Source: Phenylobacterium parvum (lineage in GTDB: Bacteria; Pseudomonadota; Alphaproteobacteria; Caulobacterales; Caulobacteraceae). Taken from it: a stretch of 64,000 nt of DNA. Shown piece by piece: positions 29,868-41,588 of the stretch. Numbering within the stretch: position 1 is the stretch's first letter; each line of letters starts with the position of its first letter. The translations under genes and the position numbers were made by a program. The stretch spans positions 2,393,501 to 2,457,500 of the forward strand of contig NZ_CP029479.1 of the NCBI RefSeq assembly GCF_003150835.1, written 5' to 3'. The notes beneath the pieces are model-generated. The model made no database searches. It saw only the letters and a program-made list of their open reading frames with translations, and was not told where the DNA came from.

Positions 29868-30710
29868 TCAGGGCAGAGGGTTCTTGCGGTACTTGCCGAA
29901 CATCAACTCCTCGACGAACTCGACGCACTTGAACTGCTGGAGCCGGGCGTCCTCGCCGACCCGCCGGTAGAGCACCATCGACATCTTCCAGGGGCGGGTG
30001 AAGGTCTCAGGATCGGTGATCTCCGCCTCATAGCGGAGGTGGTCGGGTCCGATCAGGGTCCAGCGCTCGACGACGGTCATGCTGGCGGAATGGTGGTTCC
30101 CGGCCCGGTCGAACCAGGTGGAGTCCGACTGCCCTGTGACCTTCACGACCAAGGTGTCGCCCTCCCACCTGGCCACCGACTGGCCCATCCAGGAATCCAC
30201 CGGCGGCGGGCCCGGGTCCTTGAACACGAGGTTTCGGACCGCGCCGGCATACTCGTAGACGATCAGGGTCTCGCTCCCGCCCTGGATGATCTGCAGGGGG
30301 AAGGCCATGTAGTTGGCGCGCGGCACGCCGGGCAGGTAGCACTTGATCTCGGGATCCCGGTTGAGCCAGTCGGCGCGGTTCTCATCGCGCCGGGCCCGGG
30401 CTTCCGGCGTGTAGGGCAGGGCTCCGCCCTCGACCACGCCAGGTCCGGCTGGGACGGCGCCGATGGCCCCGAGGGCCAGGACCTCCTTCGCCGGGACCGG
30501 GACGACCGGCCCAGGCCGGAAGGCCAGGGCGGCGCGCGCGGCGTGGGGCTCGATATCCCAGTTGGCGGTGTTCAGGACCTGCCAGACCCCGTTGAGGTCC
30601 GGGCGCTTGTCGGGGGTTCGCGGAATCTTCGCCGGCGCCGCCACCGCGACATTGAAAACCGTTGCGGCGAAAATGGCCGCCAGAGCCGCGCCAAGGACCT
30701 TGAGACGCAT
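29868..30710 (-). CDS. secreted protein of unknown function (PDLNGVWQ family)
   Basis: Exported protein of 280 residues, first gene of the four-gene set. The signal peptide is MRLKVLGAALAAIFAATVFN with likely cleavage after AVAA. The mature part begins KIPRTPDKRPDLNGVWQ, a motif seen in many secreted proteins of unknown function in sphingomonads and Caulobacterales, and continues with alternating strands (ETLIVYEYAGAVRN, RWEGDTLVVKVTG) that suggest a beta-rich lipocalin-like fold. I cannot assign a function. It is divergent from fadJ, whose start lies 246 bases away. The frame stays open far upstream on this strand, but that is antisense to fadJ. Confidence 0.7.
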   Translation of the reverse strand: MRLKVLGAALAAIFAATVFNVAVAAPAKIPRTPDKRPDLNGVWQVLNTANWDIEPHAARAALAFRPGPVVPVPAKEVLALGAIGAVPAGPGVVEGGALPYTPEARARRDENRADWLNRDPEIKCYLPGVPRANYMAFPLQIIQGGSETLIVYEYAGAVRNLVFKDPGPPPVDSWMGQSVARWEGDTLVVKVTGQSDSTWFDRAGNHHSASMTVVERWTLIGPDHLRYEAEITDPETFTRPWKMSMVLYRRVGEDARLQQFKCVEFVEELMFGKYRKNPLP

Positions 30711-30956
30711 GGGTACTCCCCGTTTCCCCCCGCGCGCCGTGAAGGCCGGCGCAGCGTTTCCCGACCGGCGCCTCAGGCGGGCGTCCGTATCCCCAGAGGC
30801 GGTCTCACAGTTGGTCGGGACGGTCAAGCCGAACGGTCCGGAGGGCTCAGTTTTGACTCGCCCGCATCTGGCGCGGCGTATAAACCGCCCGGGGAATTCG
30901 ACGCCGGAGCCGGCCCCTTGAACGGCTGGTCCGGAAACCGCAGAGCGAGGAAACGC

Positions 30957-33035
<2,079 letters not shown>

Positions 33036-33046
33036 TCCCAAGGGCT

Positions 33047-33072
33047 CCGGGCCGGCGCTGTCGCCGGCCCGG
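33047..33072 (+). terminator. 11-bp hairpin after fadJ
   Basis: CCGGGCCGGCG and CGCCGGCCCGG form a perfect stem around CTGT, 11 bases after the fadJ stop. No T-run follows, so it may act as a weak terminator or protect the mRNA end. Confidence 0.5.
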
Positions 33073-33149
33073 GCGCCCCATCCTGCTCTGGATTCGGCGC
33101 GCGAACGGGGCCTATCCTCCCCCAGGGGCACAGACCTGGGGAGGCGAGC

Positions 33150-34781
33150 ATGGCGAGCGAGGCGCGGAATGACCGGATGATCGTGGGGGCGGCCTCCGCC
33201 GGCACGGTCTTCGAGTGGTACGACTTCTACCTCTACGGTTCGCTGACCGCCTTCATCAGCCTTCACTTCTTTTCCGGTGTGAACGAGACCACGGGCTTCA
33301 TCCTGGCCCTGATGGCCTTCGCGGCGGGATTCGCCGTCCGGCCCTTCGGGGCCATCGTCTTCGGACGTCTCGGCGACCTCTGGGGCCGAAAGAACACCTT
33401 CCTGGTCACAATGCTTCTCATGGGGCTGTCGACCTTCGCGGTGGGCCTCCTGCCCGACTACAGTCAGATCGGGATCGCAGCGCCGATCCTGCTGGTGCTC
33501 CTGCGCCTGCTGCAGGGCCTGGCCCTGGGCGGCGAGTACGGCGGCGCAGCCACCTACGTGGCCGAGCACGCGCCGGACGGCAAGCGCGGCCTCTACACCA
33601 GCTGGATCCAGACCACGGCCACCCTGGGCCTCTTCCTGTCCCTGGTGGTCATCATCCTGGTCAGGACCCAGGTCGGCGAAGACGCCTTCAAGGCGTGGGG
33701 ATGGCGGATCCCCTTCCTCGTCTCCGCCGTCCTGCTGGCCCTGTCCATGTGGATCCGGCTGAAGCTCAACGAGAGCCCGGTCTTCCAGAAGATGGTCGAT
33801 GAGGGCCGGACCTCGAAGAAGCCGCTGACCGAGGCCTTCGCCGACCGGGCGAACCTGAAGCTCATCCTGCTGGCCCTGGTGGGTTTGACCGCTGGCCAGG
33901 CGGTGGTCTGGTATACGGGCCAGTTCTACAGCCTCTTCTTCCTGGAAAAGACGCTGAAGGTGGACGGCCTGACCACCAACGCCCTGGTGGCGACCGCCCT
34001 GCTGATCGGAACGCCCTTCTTCGTGGTCTTCGGCTGGCTGTCGGACAAGATCGGCCGCAAGCCCATAATCCTGGCCGGCTGCCTCCTGGCGGTGCTGACC
34101 TATTTCCCGATCTTCAAGGCCCTGACACACGCCGCCAACCCCGCCCTCGCGGCGGCCAGCGCCTCGGCGCCGGTGACGGTGATCGCCGATCCGGCGGACT
34201 GCGCCTTCCAGTTCGATCCCATCGGCAAGAAGGCCTTCGCCTCGTCCTGCGATATCGCCAAGTCCGCCCTGGCCAGCGCCGGGGTCAGCTACCGAAACGA
34301 GTCGGCGCCGGCGGGCGCCCTGGCCCGGGTCCGGGTCGGTCAGGCCGAGATCGCCTCCATCGACGGTCGCAGCCTGACCGGCAAGGCGCTTGCGGACGCC
34401 CGGGCGGCCTGGACGAAGTCCCTCTCCGCCACCCTCGCCGGGGCGGGGTATCCGGCCAAGGCCGACCCGGCCCGCATCAACAAGCCCCTGGTGGTCGGCC
34501 TGCTCACCCTGCTCGTCCTGTACGTCACCATGGTCTACGGACCTGTCGCCGCCGCCCTGGTGGAAATGTTCCCGGCCCGGATCCGCTACACCTCGATGTC
34601 CCTGCCCTACCACATCGGCAATGGCTGGTTCGGCGGCTTCCTGCCGGCCACCGCCTTCGCCATGGTGGCGGCCTCGGGCGACATCTACCGGGGCCTTTGG
34701 TACCCCATCGTCATCGCGGCGATCACCCTGGTCGCCGGCGGCTTCTTCCTGCGGGAGATGCGCGGGGCTCCCATCGACTGA
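33150..34781 (+). CDS. MHS-family MFS transporter with inserted extracytoplasmic domain
   Basis: MFS transporter of 543 residues in the metabolite:H+ symporter branch (proline/betaine, citrate, alpha-ketoglutarate carriers). Helix 1 has VFEWYDFYLYG and the first loop FGRLGDLWGRKNTFL, both family signatures; a second copy, GWLSDKIGRKPIIL, lies after helix 8. Between about residues 325 and 450 there is a hydrophilic insert of about 115 residues with alternating strands and two cysteines, which ordinary members lack. It probably faces the periplasm and may bind substrate. The ATG has GGGGAGG upstream. Solute unknown. Confidence 0.88.
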   Translation: MASEARNDRMIVGAASAGTVFEWYDFYLYGSLTAFISLHFFSGVNETTGFILALMAFAAGFAVRPFGAIVFGRLGDLWGRKNTFLVTMLLMGLSTFAVGLLPDYSQIGIAAPILLVLLRLLQGLALGGEYGGAATYVAEHAPDGKRGLYTSWIQTTATLGLFLSLVVIILVRTQVGEDAFKAWGWRIPFLVSAVLLALSMWIRLKLNESPVFQKMVDEGRTSKKPLTEAFADRANLKLILLALVGLTAGQAVVWYTGQFYSLFFLEKTLKVDGLTTNALVATALLIGTPFFVVFGWLSDKIGRKPIILAGCLLAVLTYFPIFKALTHAANPALAAASASAPVTVIADPADCAFQFDPIGKKAFASSCDIAKSALASAGVSYRNESAPAGALARVRVGQAEIASIDGRSLTGKALADARAAWTKSLSATLAGAGYPAKADPARINKPLVVGLLTLLVLYVTMVYGPVAAALVEMFPARIRYTSMSLPYHIGNGWFGGFLPATAFAMVAASGDIYRGLWYPIVIAAITLVAGGFFLREMRGAPID

Positions 34782-34786
34782 GAGCC

Positions 34787-34825
34787 CGTGAAATCGCCGT
34801 GAAAATAGCGTGAATCATGCGTTAA
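34787..34825. promoter_or_regulatory. CGTGAA direct repeats at 11-bp period, cluster 1
   Basis: CGTGAA begins at 34787, 34798 and 34809, and CGTTAA at 34820: four hits exactly 11 bases apart, one helical turn. This is the pattern expected for a head-to-tail winged-helix (OmpR/PhoB-type) regulator. It lies immediately after the transporter stop and about 180 bases before the regulator gene, whose product has such a domain. Confidence 0.65.
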
Positions 34826-34939
34826 GGGCTAGCCTGCCCTTGCGGGATGGTTGCCATCTAAACAGCTACTCAAGTCTCAGTTGATCTTTGCAAGTACCGG
34901 TAAAGACGGGCCAAGGTTGTGGTTCGGGGGGCCTCCCGA

Positions 34940-34956
34940 CGTGAAGATTGCGTGAA
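34940..34956. promoter_or_regulatory. CGTGAA direct repeats at 11-bp period, cluster 2
   Basis: CGTGAA begins at 34940 and 34951, again 11 bases apart, 46 bases before the regulator start codon. Same motif and period as the upstream cluster, so the two probably bind the same protein, with looping or repression between them. The rest of the 220-base gap has an AT-richer patch but no clear promoter. Confidence 0.6.
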
Positions 34957-35001
34957 ACACGGGGTTGGGCGTTGCGATGGCGACGTCCCGGGGTGATTTG
35001 A

Positions 35002-36750
35002 ATGACGGGGCGATCCGGAATCTACTCTGTTCGGCTAATGGGGGCGTTCCGCCTCCTGGGGGCGGACGGGAACAGGGTGGAAGTCGCAAGCAGGAAGGCG
35101 ATCGGGCTTATCGCCCTCCTGGCCACGGGCCGGGATGGCGAACGTACGCGCCAGTTCCTCCAGGACAAGCTCTGGGGCTCGCGGGAATCCAGCCAGGCCC
35201 AGACCAGCCTGCGCCGGGAGCTGTCAAACCTGCGCAAGATCCTCGCCGACGAACCCGAGCCCCTGCTCTTCACCGAAGGGGCGAGGGTCCGGCTGAATCT
35301 TCCGAAGATCGCGTTCGATATCCCGGTCCCCGGCGCCGCGAACGAGGATGAGCGCCCTGAACCGAGGGGCATCGCCGAGTTCCTTGAAGGCCTCGATCTT
35401 CCGGGGGAAGAAGGTTTCGAGGACTGGCTGAGGGAGCAGCGCGCCCTGATCCAGGCCCAGTCGTCCGCCTGGGAGGCGCCCGGCGCCTACGACCCCGCCC
35501 CGCCGCTTCCGGTCCACCTCGTGGACCTGACGCAACCTGCGCCCGGCTTTGAGGGACGGCCGGCCCTGGCGGTCCTGAAGTTCCAGAACCAGACCTCGGA
35601 CCCCGCGCTGGACTTCGCGGCCGAGGGCATCAGCGAAGACCTCATCGACCAGATGTCCCGGCTGCGCTGGCTGCCGGTCATCGCCCGGAGCTCCAGCTTC
35701 AGCCAGGACCTCGCCACCACTGACGCCAAGCAGGTGGGTCAGGGCCTGGGCGCAAGATACCTGGTCGAGGGGCGGCTGCGCGCCGCCGCCAAGGGCTTCC
35801 AGCTGGCGATATCGACCATCGACTCCGAAAACGGCCAGGTGATCTGGTCCGAGCGCTTCGGCCTTCCGGACAGCCTCTCCAACGAAAGCCTCGCGCCTGT
35901 CCTGAACGGCCTGACTGCGGTCCTGGGGGCCCGGATCGACCACGCGGAACAGTCGAGGGCGGTGGCGAGGCCATCGACAAGCCGGGACGTGAACACCCTG
36001 ATCTGGCGGGGCCGCTGGCACCTCAACCGCATGTCCAGGGCGGACTCCCGGGCCGCTCGCGAGCTCTTCGACGAGGCCCTGGCGCGGGAGCCGGAAAACC
36101 CCGAGGTCCTGGTTCAGGCCGCCTGGAGCATGGGTTGGAACATCTGGGCGGAACGGATCAGTCCCGAGGAAATGGGCGTCTGGACGCGCCTGGCCCGGCG
36201 AGCCATGCAGGCGGCCCCCGAGGATGGCCGCGCTCACGCCGTGCTGGGCGCGGCGGAGATGTTCCAGAGGAACAATGCGCCGGCGATCCGGCTCTTCCGG
36301 CGGGCCATCGAGCTGAATCCCAGCCTGCCACAGGCCCACGCCTTCATTGGGTCGGCGCTGAACCTCGCCGGACGGCCCGACGAGGCCCAAGGCAGCCTCC
36401 GGACTTCCCTCCGTCTCAGCCCGAACGACCCCTTCGTCTTCCATACGCTTGGCGAACTGGCCACCTCGTATTGCATGTCGGGGAAGTGGGAGGAGGCGGT
36501 TGACCTGGCCGAGCAGTCGCTCATCCGGCGACCGGGCTACTGGCTGGCGCACCTGGTGAAGGTCAACGCCCTCGCCCGCAGCGGCGAGGCGAAGGCGTCG
36601 AAGGATGCGGCGCTACAGATGATGGAACAGTGCCGGGGCTTCAGTGAGGCGGACATCGACTGGCTGCCTTACGTGGACCCGGACTGGAATGGGTATTTCA
36701 AGGAAGGCCTCAGGCGGGCGTTGGAGGGGTGTGAGACCGGGACGCCATAG
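35002..36750 (+). CDS. one-component regulator: winged helix, TolB-like domain, TPRs
   Basis: Protein of 582 residues. Residues 5-108 form a SARP/OmpR-type winged-helix DNA-binding domain (GIYSVRLMGAFRLLG, then the LWGSRE...RRELSNLRKIL helices). Residues about 185-315 resemble the TolB-like/FlgO domain found in CadC- and cyclase-type one-component regulators (LAVLKFQNQTSDP, then GISEDLIDQM and ARYLVEGRLR). Residues about 330-575 are tetratricopeptide-like helices. No transmembrane segment, kinase receiver or cyclase domain is seen. It would sense a ligand or partner through the TPR part and control nearby genes. CGTGAA repeats upstream suggest autoregulation; the P450-peroxidase gene starts 66 bases downstream and is a likely target. 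Confidence 0.85.
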   Translation: MTGRSGIYSVRLMGAFRLLGADGNRVEVASRKAIGLIALLATGRDGERTRQFLQDKLWGSRESSQAQTSLRRELSNLRKILADEPEPLLFTEGARVRLNLPKIAFDIPVPGAANEDERPEPRGIAEFLEGLDLPGEEGFEDWLREQRALIQAQSSAWEAPGAYDPAPPLPVHLVDLTQPAPGFEGRPALAVLKFQNQTSDPALDFAAEGISEDLIDQMSRLRWLPVIARSSSFSQDLATTDAKQVGQGLGARYLVEGRLRAAAKGFQLAISTIDSENGQVIWSERFGLPDSLSNESLAPVLNGLTAVLGARIDHAEQSRAVARPSTSRDVNTLIWRGRWHLNRMSRADSRAARELFDEALAREPENPEVLVQAAWSMGWNIWAERISPEEMGVWTRLARRAMQAAPEDGRAHAVLGAAEMFQRNNAPAIRLFRRAIELNPSLPQAHAFIGSALNLAGRPDEAQGSLRTSLRLSPNDPFVFHTLGELATSYCMSGKWEEAVDLAEQSLIRRPGYWLAHLVKVNALARSGEAKASKDAALQMMEQCRGFSEADIDWLPYVDPDWNGYFKEGLRRALEGCETGTP

Positions 36751-36815
36751 GCGTCCGCCCGGAGCACGCTCGCCCGCTACGCCTCGAGGTCTCCGGGCAG
36801 GAGCGGAGCCTAGAC

Positions 36816-39800
36816 ATGTGGGTGGGGCGGGTTCGTGAGTTCATTCTGGTGGCGGGCCTTTGGGCCCTGCCGGTCGTGGCCATTCTTTGGCTGGGTGGCG
36901 TCGTAGCGGCTTGGGCCCTGAGAACCTGGCCTGGGCTTGCCCCCTTCGCCTTTGGCCTGTTGGCCATCGTAATCCTGGGGAAGGCGGCCCTCTGGCTGGT
37001 GCGGGGAGGCCCCGGCGACCTCAGGCAGAAGCTGACACAGAAGTACTGGGGCAAGATCGACGCCGCACGGGCGCTTGAGAAAGCGGATCCCTTCCAGAAG
37101 CCCGCGCCCTTCAGGCTGGATCCGGAAGCCCCCGCCGGCGGCCTCGCCATCGGCATGGACAGCTTCATCAAGGCCATCACCGGGCTGGGCCTGGGAGTGA
37201 TCCGGGTCATGGCGCCGAACGCGAGGCTCTGGCCGATCCCCCTCCGGCTGGTGACCCGGTATGACGACGTGGCTGCAGTCCTGACGACCCCAGCCGTCTT
37301 TGAGACCGCCTATGGCGCGGAAATGATGGACATGGGCCAAGGGGCCAACTTCGTGCTTGGCATGAATGGCGCTGAACACACTGCGGCGCGCCAGGTTCTC
37401 GACGCGGTCGTCGGACAGATCGCGAATCCCGGCGACCGCGCGCGGGTCGAGCGTCGGGCCGCCGAGGTGGCCACCGCCCTCGTGGAACAGGCGCAGGGCC
37501 GGATAGATGTGGTCGCCGACCTTATCCGGCGCACGGCCGCAGAGACCTGCATCGACTACTTCGGACTCGAGGCCCCGGACCCGGACGCCCTCGCCGACTG
37601 GACCATCGGCATCAACCGACTGGTCTTCGCCGATCCCTTCGGGGTCCCCGAGACCCGGTCCCAGGCCCTGCAGGCGGCCCTTCACTTCCGGGCGATTGTG
37701 GAGCGTAGCCTCGACGTCGCCAGGGCGAGGCGCGGGAACGACACCCTGATCGATCGCCTCCTCACTCTTCAGGATAAGGGCCAGATCACCCATGCCGAGA
37801 TCATCAGCTTCCTGACCGGCAATGCGACGGGACTGATTCCGACGACGACCATCGGGATGACCGCCATCATCGAAGAGCTCCTTTCCTGGCCGGAATGGTG
37901 GACAGAGGCGCGGCGTGTCGCAGCGGTGGCGCGTAACGGTGGACCCGGCTCTGCAGTCGCCGCTCGAGCACGCCTGCGGGACATCCTGCTGGAAGCCGCG
38001 CGGCTGTCGCCGACCCTCTTCCCGGGCCAGTTCCGGATCGCCGCGGCCAAGGGCGTGATCGCCAAGGGGACGCTGCGCGCCGCTGCGGTCCGGCCTGGCG
38101 ACCTGGTCATGGCGGCCACCGCCTCCGCCCTCCGGGATGGCCGTCGCTTCCATCGGCCCAACACCTTCAACCCCGACCGGCCCCTGGCGGAAAAGCAGGC
38201 CGCCGAGATCATGTTCGGCTGGGGGGTCCACAAGTGCGTCGGCATTCACCTGGCCGTCGCCGTGATGGTCGAGATCGCCGTGGCCCTCTTCTCGCGTGAG
38301 GACCTGCAGCCTGCGGCGGGCAACGCCGGCAAGGTGCGGTCTGCGGGTCCCTACCCGAGACACATGGAGATGACCTGGCGCCCGGACAGATCCGGCGGCG
38401 GGAATGCAAGGCCGGCCGTCTTCGCGGATCAGCAGACCCTGATGGTCATTGCGGCTCCTCTGCCGCCGGGAGCGAAGCCCGAAGTGATCCAGATGGCCCT
38501 GCAGGGCATGAGGCAGGCGCCAGGCAACGGCGGCCTTGGAACCGCCGACATCGTTCACTTCGCTTCCTTCAGCGTCCTTGACCTGGGCACGGCGACCAAG
38601 CCCGAGCATTGGCTCGTGGGTGACCTGAATGTGGACGGGGACGCCGGGTCGGCGATCGCCGCCCTTGCCAGTGAGATGACGGACTGGCTTCCCGTCTTCA
38701 GGCAGGTGGATCCCTCTCTGGCCACAACGGACGACCTTGCACGGTTCCTGAGCCAGAACGTCCTGGACATCCGGTGCACGCCCTGGGGCGCGACAGGCCT
38801 CCAGTATCCGGGGTCCGTCGGAATCTCCGCCTCGGATATCCGCCGGCAGAAGGACCTCGCGGATTTCGTGCGAGAGGTGATCGACTATCTGAACCTTCAT
38901 GGCCCGGTGGAGTCCGGCCTCGGCGCTCGGGGTACGGAGGCCGTCCCCGACGCCCTGAACGTCCTGGACACAGTCCGGCGACTTATCCGCCAGGATCCGA
39001 GTGTCGTCCCGACCGCGCCCGATCCAATCGCGATGGGGCCATTGTTCCAGAGGGGCGCCGCCTTCAGGAGCTTCCTGATCCGGCCGAGGAGCCAGCGGCT
39101 TGCCTTTGCGGACTACGTGACGAGCCCGGACAGTGAGAACCCTCCGCCAGGCCGGGTCGCCGCCCTTATCGCTGCGGACCGCCAGAGGGCGGTAACCCTC
39201 GGCGTCCTCCTGGCCCTCGCTGTAGGCATCGTGGCGTCCCTTCGGATCTTTCCGGGCGGAGGCCCTCTCCCCGGCGTCCTCGACATCGCCGGCATCGTCG
39301 GAGAGAGCCTCATCTGGGTCGCGATTACGGCCCTGGTCACCGCCGGCCTGGCGGCGGGCGTGTTCACGCTCCTCCTGCTCGCCCACGAGGCGGGCGACCG
39401 CGGTGACCCGAGCAACGCCTCTCCCGCTCAGGTCACGGAGGTCGAGACCTTCGAGAACGAACCGGGGTACGCGCAGAACCACATGATCTCGGTCACCCGG
39501 CTGAAGGCGGGACCGTTCCGCCGGTACACCCTCGCCCTCGGCATGTGGCTCATCCGGCTCCTGGCGCTGTTCGCGTTCCGGCAGGGTAACCTGGCGCGGA
39601 TGGGAACCATCCACTTCGCCCGCTGGGTGAAGCCGCCGGGCACGAAGGCCCTGGTCTTCCTGTCCAACTACGACGGCTCCTGGCTGAGCTACCTGGAGGA
39701 CTTCACCGCCCTGGCGTCGACAGGCCTGAACATGGCGTGGGGGCACAGCCAGGGCGCGCCCACCCCGCGACTGCTCGTGCTGGATGGCGCGTCAGACGCA

Positions 39801-41588
39801 GACGCCTTCAAGCGTTTCGCCAAGCGCTCCCTGCAGAAAACCAACTTCTGGTTCTCGGGCTATCCGGGCCTGACCCTGGAGAACATCCGCAGAAATGCGC
39901 TGATCCACGACGGCCTCATGCGGGCCTCCAACACCAGCGAGGCGCGGGACTGGCTCGACATGCTGGCCTCGGTCAAGCGGCCGGACCAGGAGATCGAGAC
40001 CCCCGAGGTCCAGACCCTGATCCTCCGGGGCCTTGGCTCCCTGCCGGCCATGGCCTGCGGACTAGTCAGGTTTGATTCCGCCGCCAATCTCGGCGCCTGG
40101 GCCGATACCCTGACCCGGACCGTGACCTTCGGGAACGAGGACCCTGACCCGCATCGGTGGGAGCAGCGGCTCTGGTCCCAGGTTCTGACTGGCGATCGAC
40201 GCGACCTGCCGGAGGAGCCTACGGCGACCTTCGTGGCCTTTACGGCCACCGGACTGACCAAACTGGGCTTGCCGGCGCCGGACTCCGGCACGGGGCTCGG
40301 CTCCTTCCTGGCCCCATTCAACCAGGGCATGGGAGGTCGGTCCCGCGTACTGAGGGACGCCGGACCATCGTCTCCGGCCGCCTGGCGATGGTCAGACGCC
40401 TCTCCCTGGACCGGGCGTCCTGAAGATGATCGCTCCGTGGACGCAGTACTGCTGGTCTACGGGGTCAATCCGGGGACCTGTCATGCGGTCATCAACAGCC
40501 ACGTAGGGGCCCACGGGCTCACGCTGGTGAAGATGATCACCAGCCCGGTCCGTCCGGTCCTGGAGAATGGCCTGCGGGCTGAGCCGTTTGGGTTTGCCGA
40601 CGGTATCTCCAACCCGGCCATCAAGGGTCTTCGGGGGAACCCAGGGCTGAAGGCCGACCAGGTCTCCCCCGGGGAGATCCTGCTGGGCTATCCCCACATG
40701 CGCGGCGGCCTGCCCCCGACCTGCGAGATCCCCGGGCACCTCGATCCACTGGACATCCTTCCCGCGATCCGCGGCCAGGCATACAGGCGCTATCCGGCCT
40801 TTGGACTGGAGACCGGTGCGGCGGCGGACCATGATTTCGGCCGCAACGGGACCTTCCTGGTGGTGCGCCAACTGGAACAGGATGTGGCGGCCTTCATCGA
40901 CTACACGCGGCAGGCGGCCGCAGCCCTCGTGGGCCAGGCTGGCGCCCCCAGGGTCGACGCCGAGTGGGTCGCCGCCAAGATGGTGGGGAGATGGAGGGAT
41001 GGATCGCCGGTGGTTCTGTACCCCGACCGGCAGCCGCGAAAGCCCGACATGACCAATGACTTCCTCTACGCCACTCTGGACCCCCGGGGTTTCGCCTGCC
41101 CCCTCGGGTCCCATGTCCGGCGTACGAATCCGCGGGACAGCCTGATGGCCGACGACCTCAAGACGCCCAACCACATCAGCAGCCACCGGATCCTCCGTCG
41201 CGGCCGGGCCTACCTCGAGACCGAAGGAGAGGGAAAGCAATCCGAGGGCCTGATCTTCCTGGCCGCCTGCGCCGACCTCGAGCGGCAGTTCGAGTTCGTC
41301 CAGCAGACCTGGATCGGCGATCCGTCCTTCCATGGCCTGACCGGCGAATCCGACCCTGCCGTGGACTCGGACGGCAGGCTTCAGGACCTGTCCCTGCCGG
41401 ACGGCCGGACGGTGCGCCGGCTGAGGGGCATCCCCGACTTCGTGACCGTGCGGGGTGGCGGCTACTTCTTCATGCCGAGCCGGTCGGCCCTGCACTACCT
41501 GGCGGACAGGGCCCAGAGGCTCGGAGGGGCTCAGCCGACTTTAGGCGGGCCTCAGCCCACCTTCGGTGACAGGGCGCCGGAGGCGTAG
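36816..41588 (+). CDS. membrane-anchored cytochrome P450 - DyP peroxidase fusion
   Basis: One continuous frame of 1590 residues. Two transmembrane helices (about 10-35 and 42-62) lead into a cytochrome P450 domain (about 100-525) with ExxR as EAAR at 393-396 and the heme loop [10 protein letters not shown] at 467-476, thiolate Cys474. The I-helix near 335-345 lacks the usual acid-alcohol pair. Then come two related modules of unknown function (about 535-690 and 885-1040), separated by two more helices (790-812, 832-856), with another hydrophobic stretch at 903-921. The C-terminal DyP-type peroxidase (about 1064-1565) has GFADG at 1259-1263 with Asp1262, and [14 protein letters not shown] with the proximal heme ligand His1433. 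The P450 lacks a fused reductase, and peroxide may serve both heme centres (inference). The start ATG has GGAG upstream. It follows the regulator gene, and its last 37 bases overlap the end of fba on the other strand. Confidence 0.85.
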   Translation: MWVGRVREFILVAGLWALPVVAILWLGGVVAAWALRTWPGLAPFAFGLLAIVILGKAALWLVRGGPGDLRQKLTQKYWGKIDAARALEKADPFQKPAPFRLDPEAPAGGLAIGMDSFIKAITGLGLGVIRVMAPNARLWPIPLRLVTRYDDVAAVLTTPAVFETAYGAEMMDMGQGANFVLGMNGAEHTAARQVLDAVVGQIANPGDRARVERRAAEVATALVEQAQGRIDVVADLIRRTAAETCIDYFGLEAPDPDALADWTIGINRLVFADPFGVPETRSQALQAALHFRAIVERSLDVARARRGNDTLIDRLLTLQDKGQITHAEIISFLTGNATGLIPTTTIGMTAIIEELLSWPEWWTEARRVAAVARNGGPGSAVAARARLRDILLEAARLSPTLFPGQFRIAAAKGVIAKGTLRAAAVRPGDLVMAATASALRDGRRFHRPNTFNPDRPLAEKQAAEIMFGWGVHKCVGIHLAVAVMVEIAVALFSREDLQPAAGNAGKVRSAGPYPRHMEMTWRPDRSGGGNARPAVFADQQTLMVIAAPLPPGAKPEVIQMALQGMRQAPGNGGLGTADIVHFASFSVLDLGTATKPEHWLVGDLNVDGDAGSAIAALASEMTDWLPVFRQVDPSLATTDDLARFLSQNVLDIRCTPWGATGLQYPGSVGISASDIRRQKDLADFVREVIDYLNLHGPVESGLGARGTEAVPDALNVLDTVRRLIRQDPSVVPTAPDPIAMGPLFQRGAAFRSFLIRPRSQRLAFADYVTSPDSENPPPGRVAALIAADRQRAVTLGVLLALAVGIVASLRIFPGGGPLPGVLDIAGIVGESLIWVAITALVTAGLAAGVFTLLLLAHEAGDRGDPSNASPAQVTEVETFENEPGYAQNHMISVTRLKAGPFRRYTLALGMWLIRLLALFAFRQGNLARMGTIHFARWVKPPGTKALVFLSNYDGSWLSYLEDFTALASTGLNMAWGHSQGAPTPRLLVLDGASDADAFKRFAKRSLQKTNFWFSGYPGLTLENIRRNALIHDGLMRASNTSEARDWLDMLASVKRPDQEIETPEVQTLILRGLGSLPAMACGLVRFDSAANLGAWADTLTRTVTFGNEDPDPHRWEQRLWSQVLTGDRRDLPEEPTATFVAFTATGLTKLGLPAPDSGTGLGSFLAPFNQGMGGRSRVLRDAGPSSPAAWRWSDASPWTGRPEDDRSVDAVLLVYGVNPGTCHAVINSHVGAHGLTLVKMITSPVRPVLENGLRAEPFGFADGISNPAIKGLRGNPGLKADQVSPGEILLGYPHMRGGLPPTCEIPGHLDPLDILPAIRGQAYRRYPAFGLETGAAADHDFGRNGTFLVVRQLEQDVAAFIDYTRQAAAALVGQAGAPRVDAEWVAAKMVGRWRDGSPVVLYPDRQPRKPDMTNDFLYATLDPRGFACPLGSHVRRTNPRDSLMADDLKTPNHISSHRILRRGRAYLETEGEGKQSEGLIFLAACADLERQFEFVQQTWIGDPSFHGLTGESDPAVDSDGRLQDLSLPDGRTVRRLRGIPDFVTVRGGGYFFMPSRSALHYLADRAQRLGGAQPTLGGPQPTFGDRAPEA

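Noticed and set aside
36810..39746. Long minus-strand frame opposite the P450-DyP gene
   Set aside because: The plus-strand frame carries P450 motifs; the opposite translation has no recognisable domain.
36816..41588. P450-DyP fusion as an assembly or frameshift artefact
   Set aside because: The frame stays open across linkers and membrane helices with no low-quality signature or stop, and an extra module lies between the domains; a chance join would not give this. A neighbouring-genome check would settle it.
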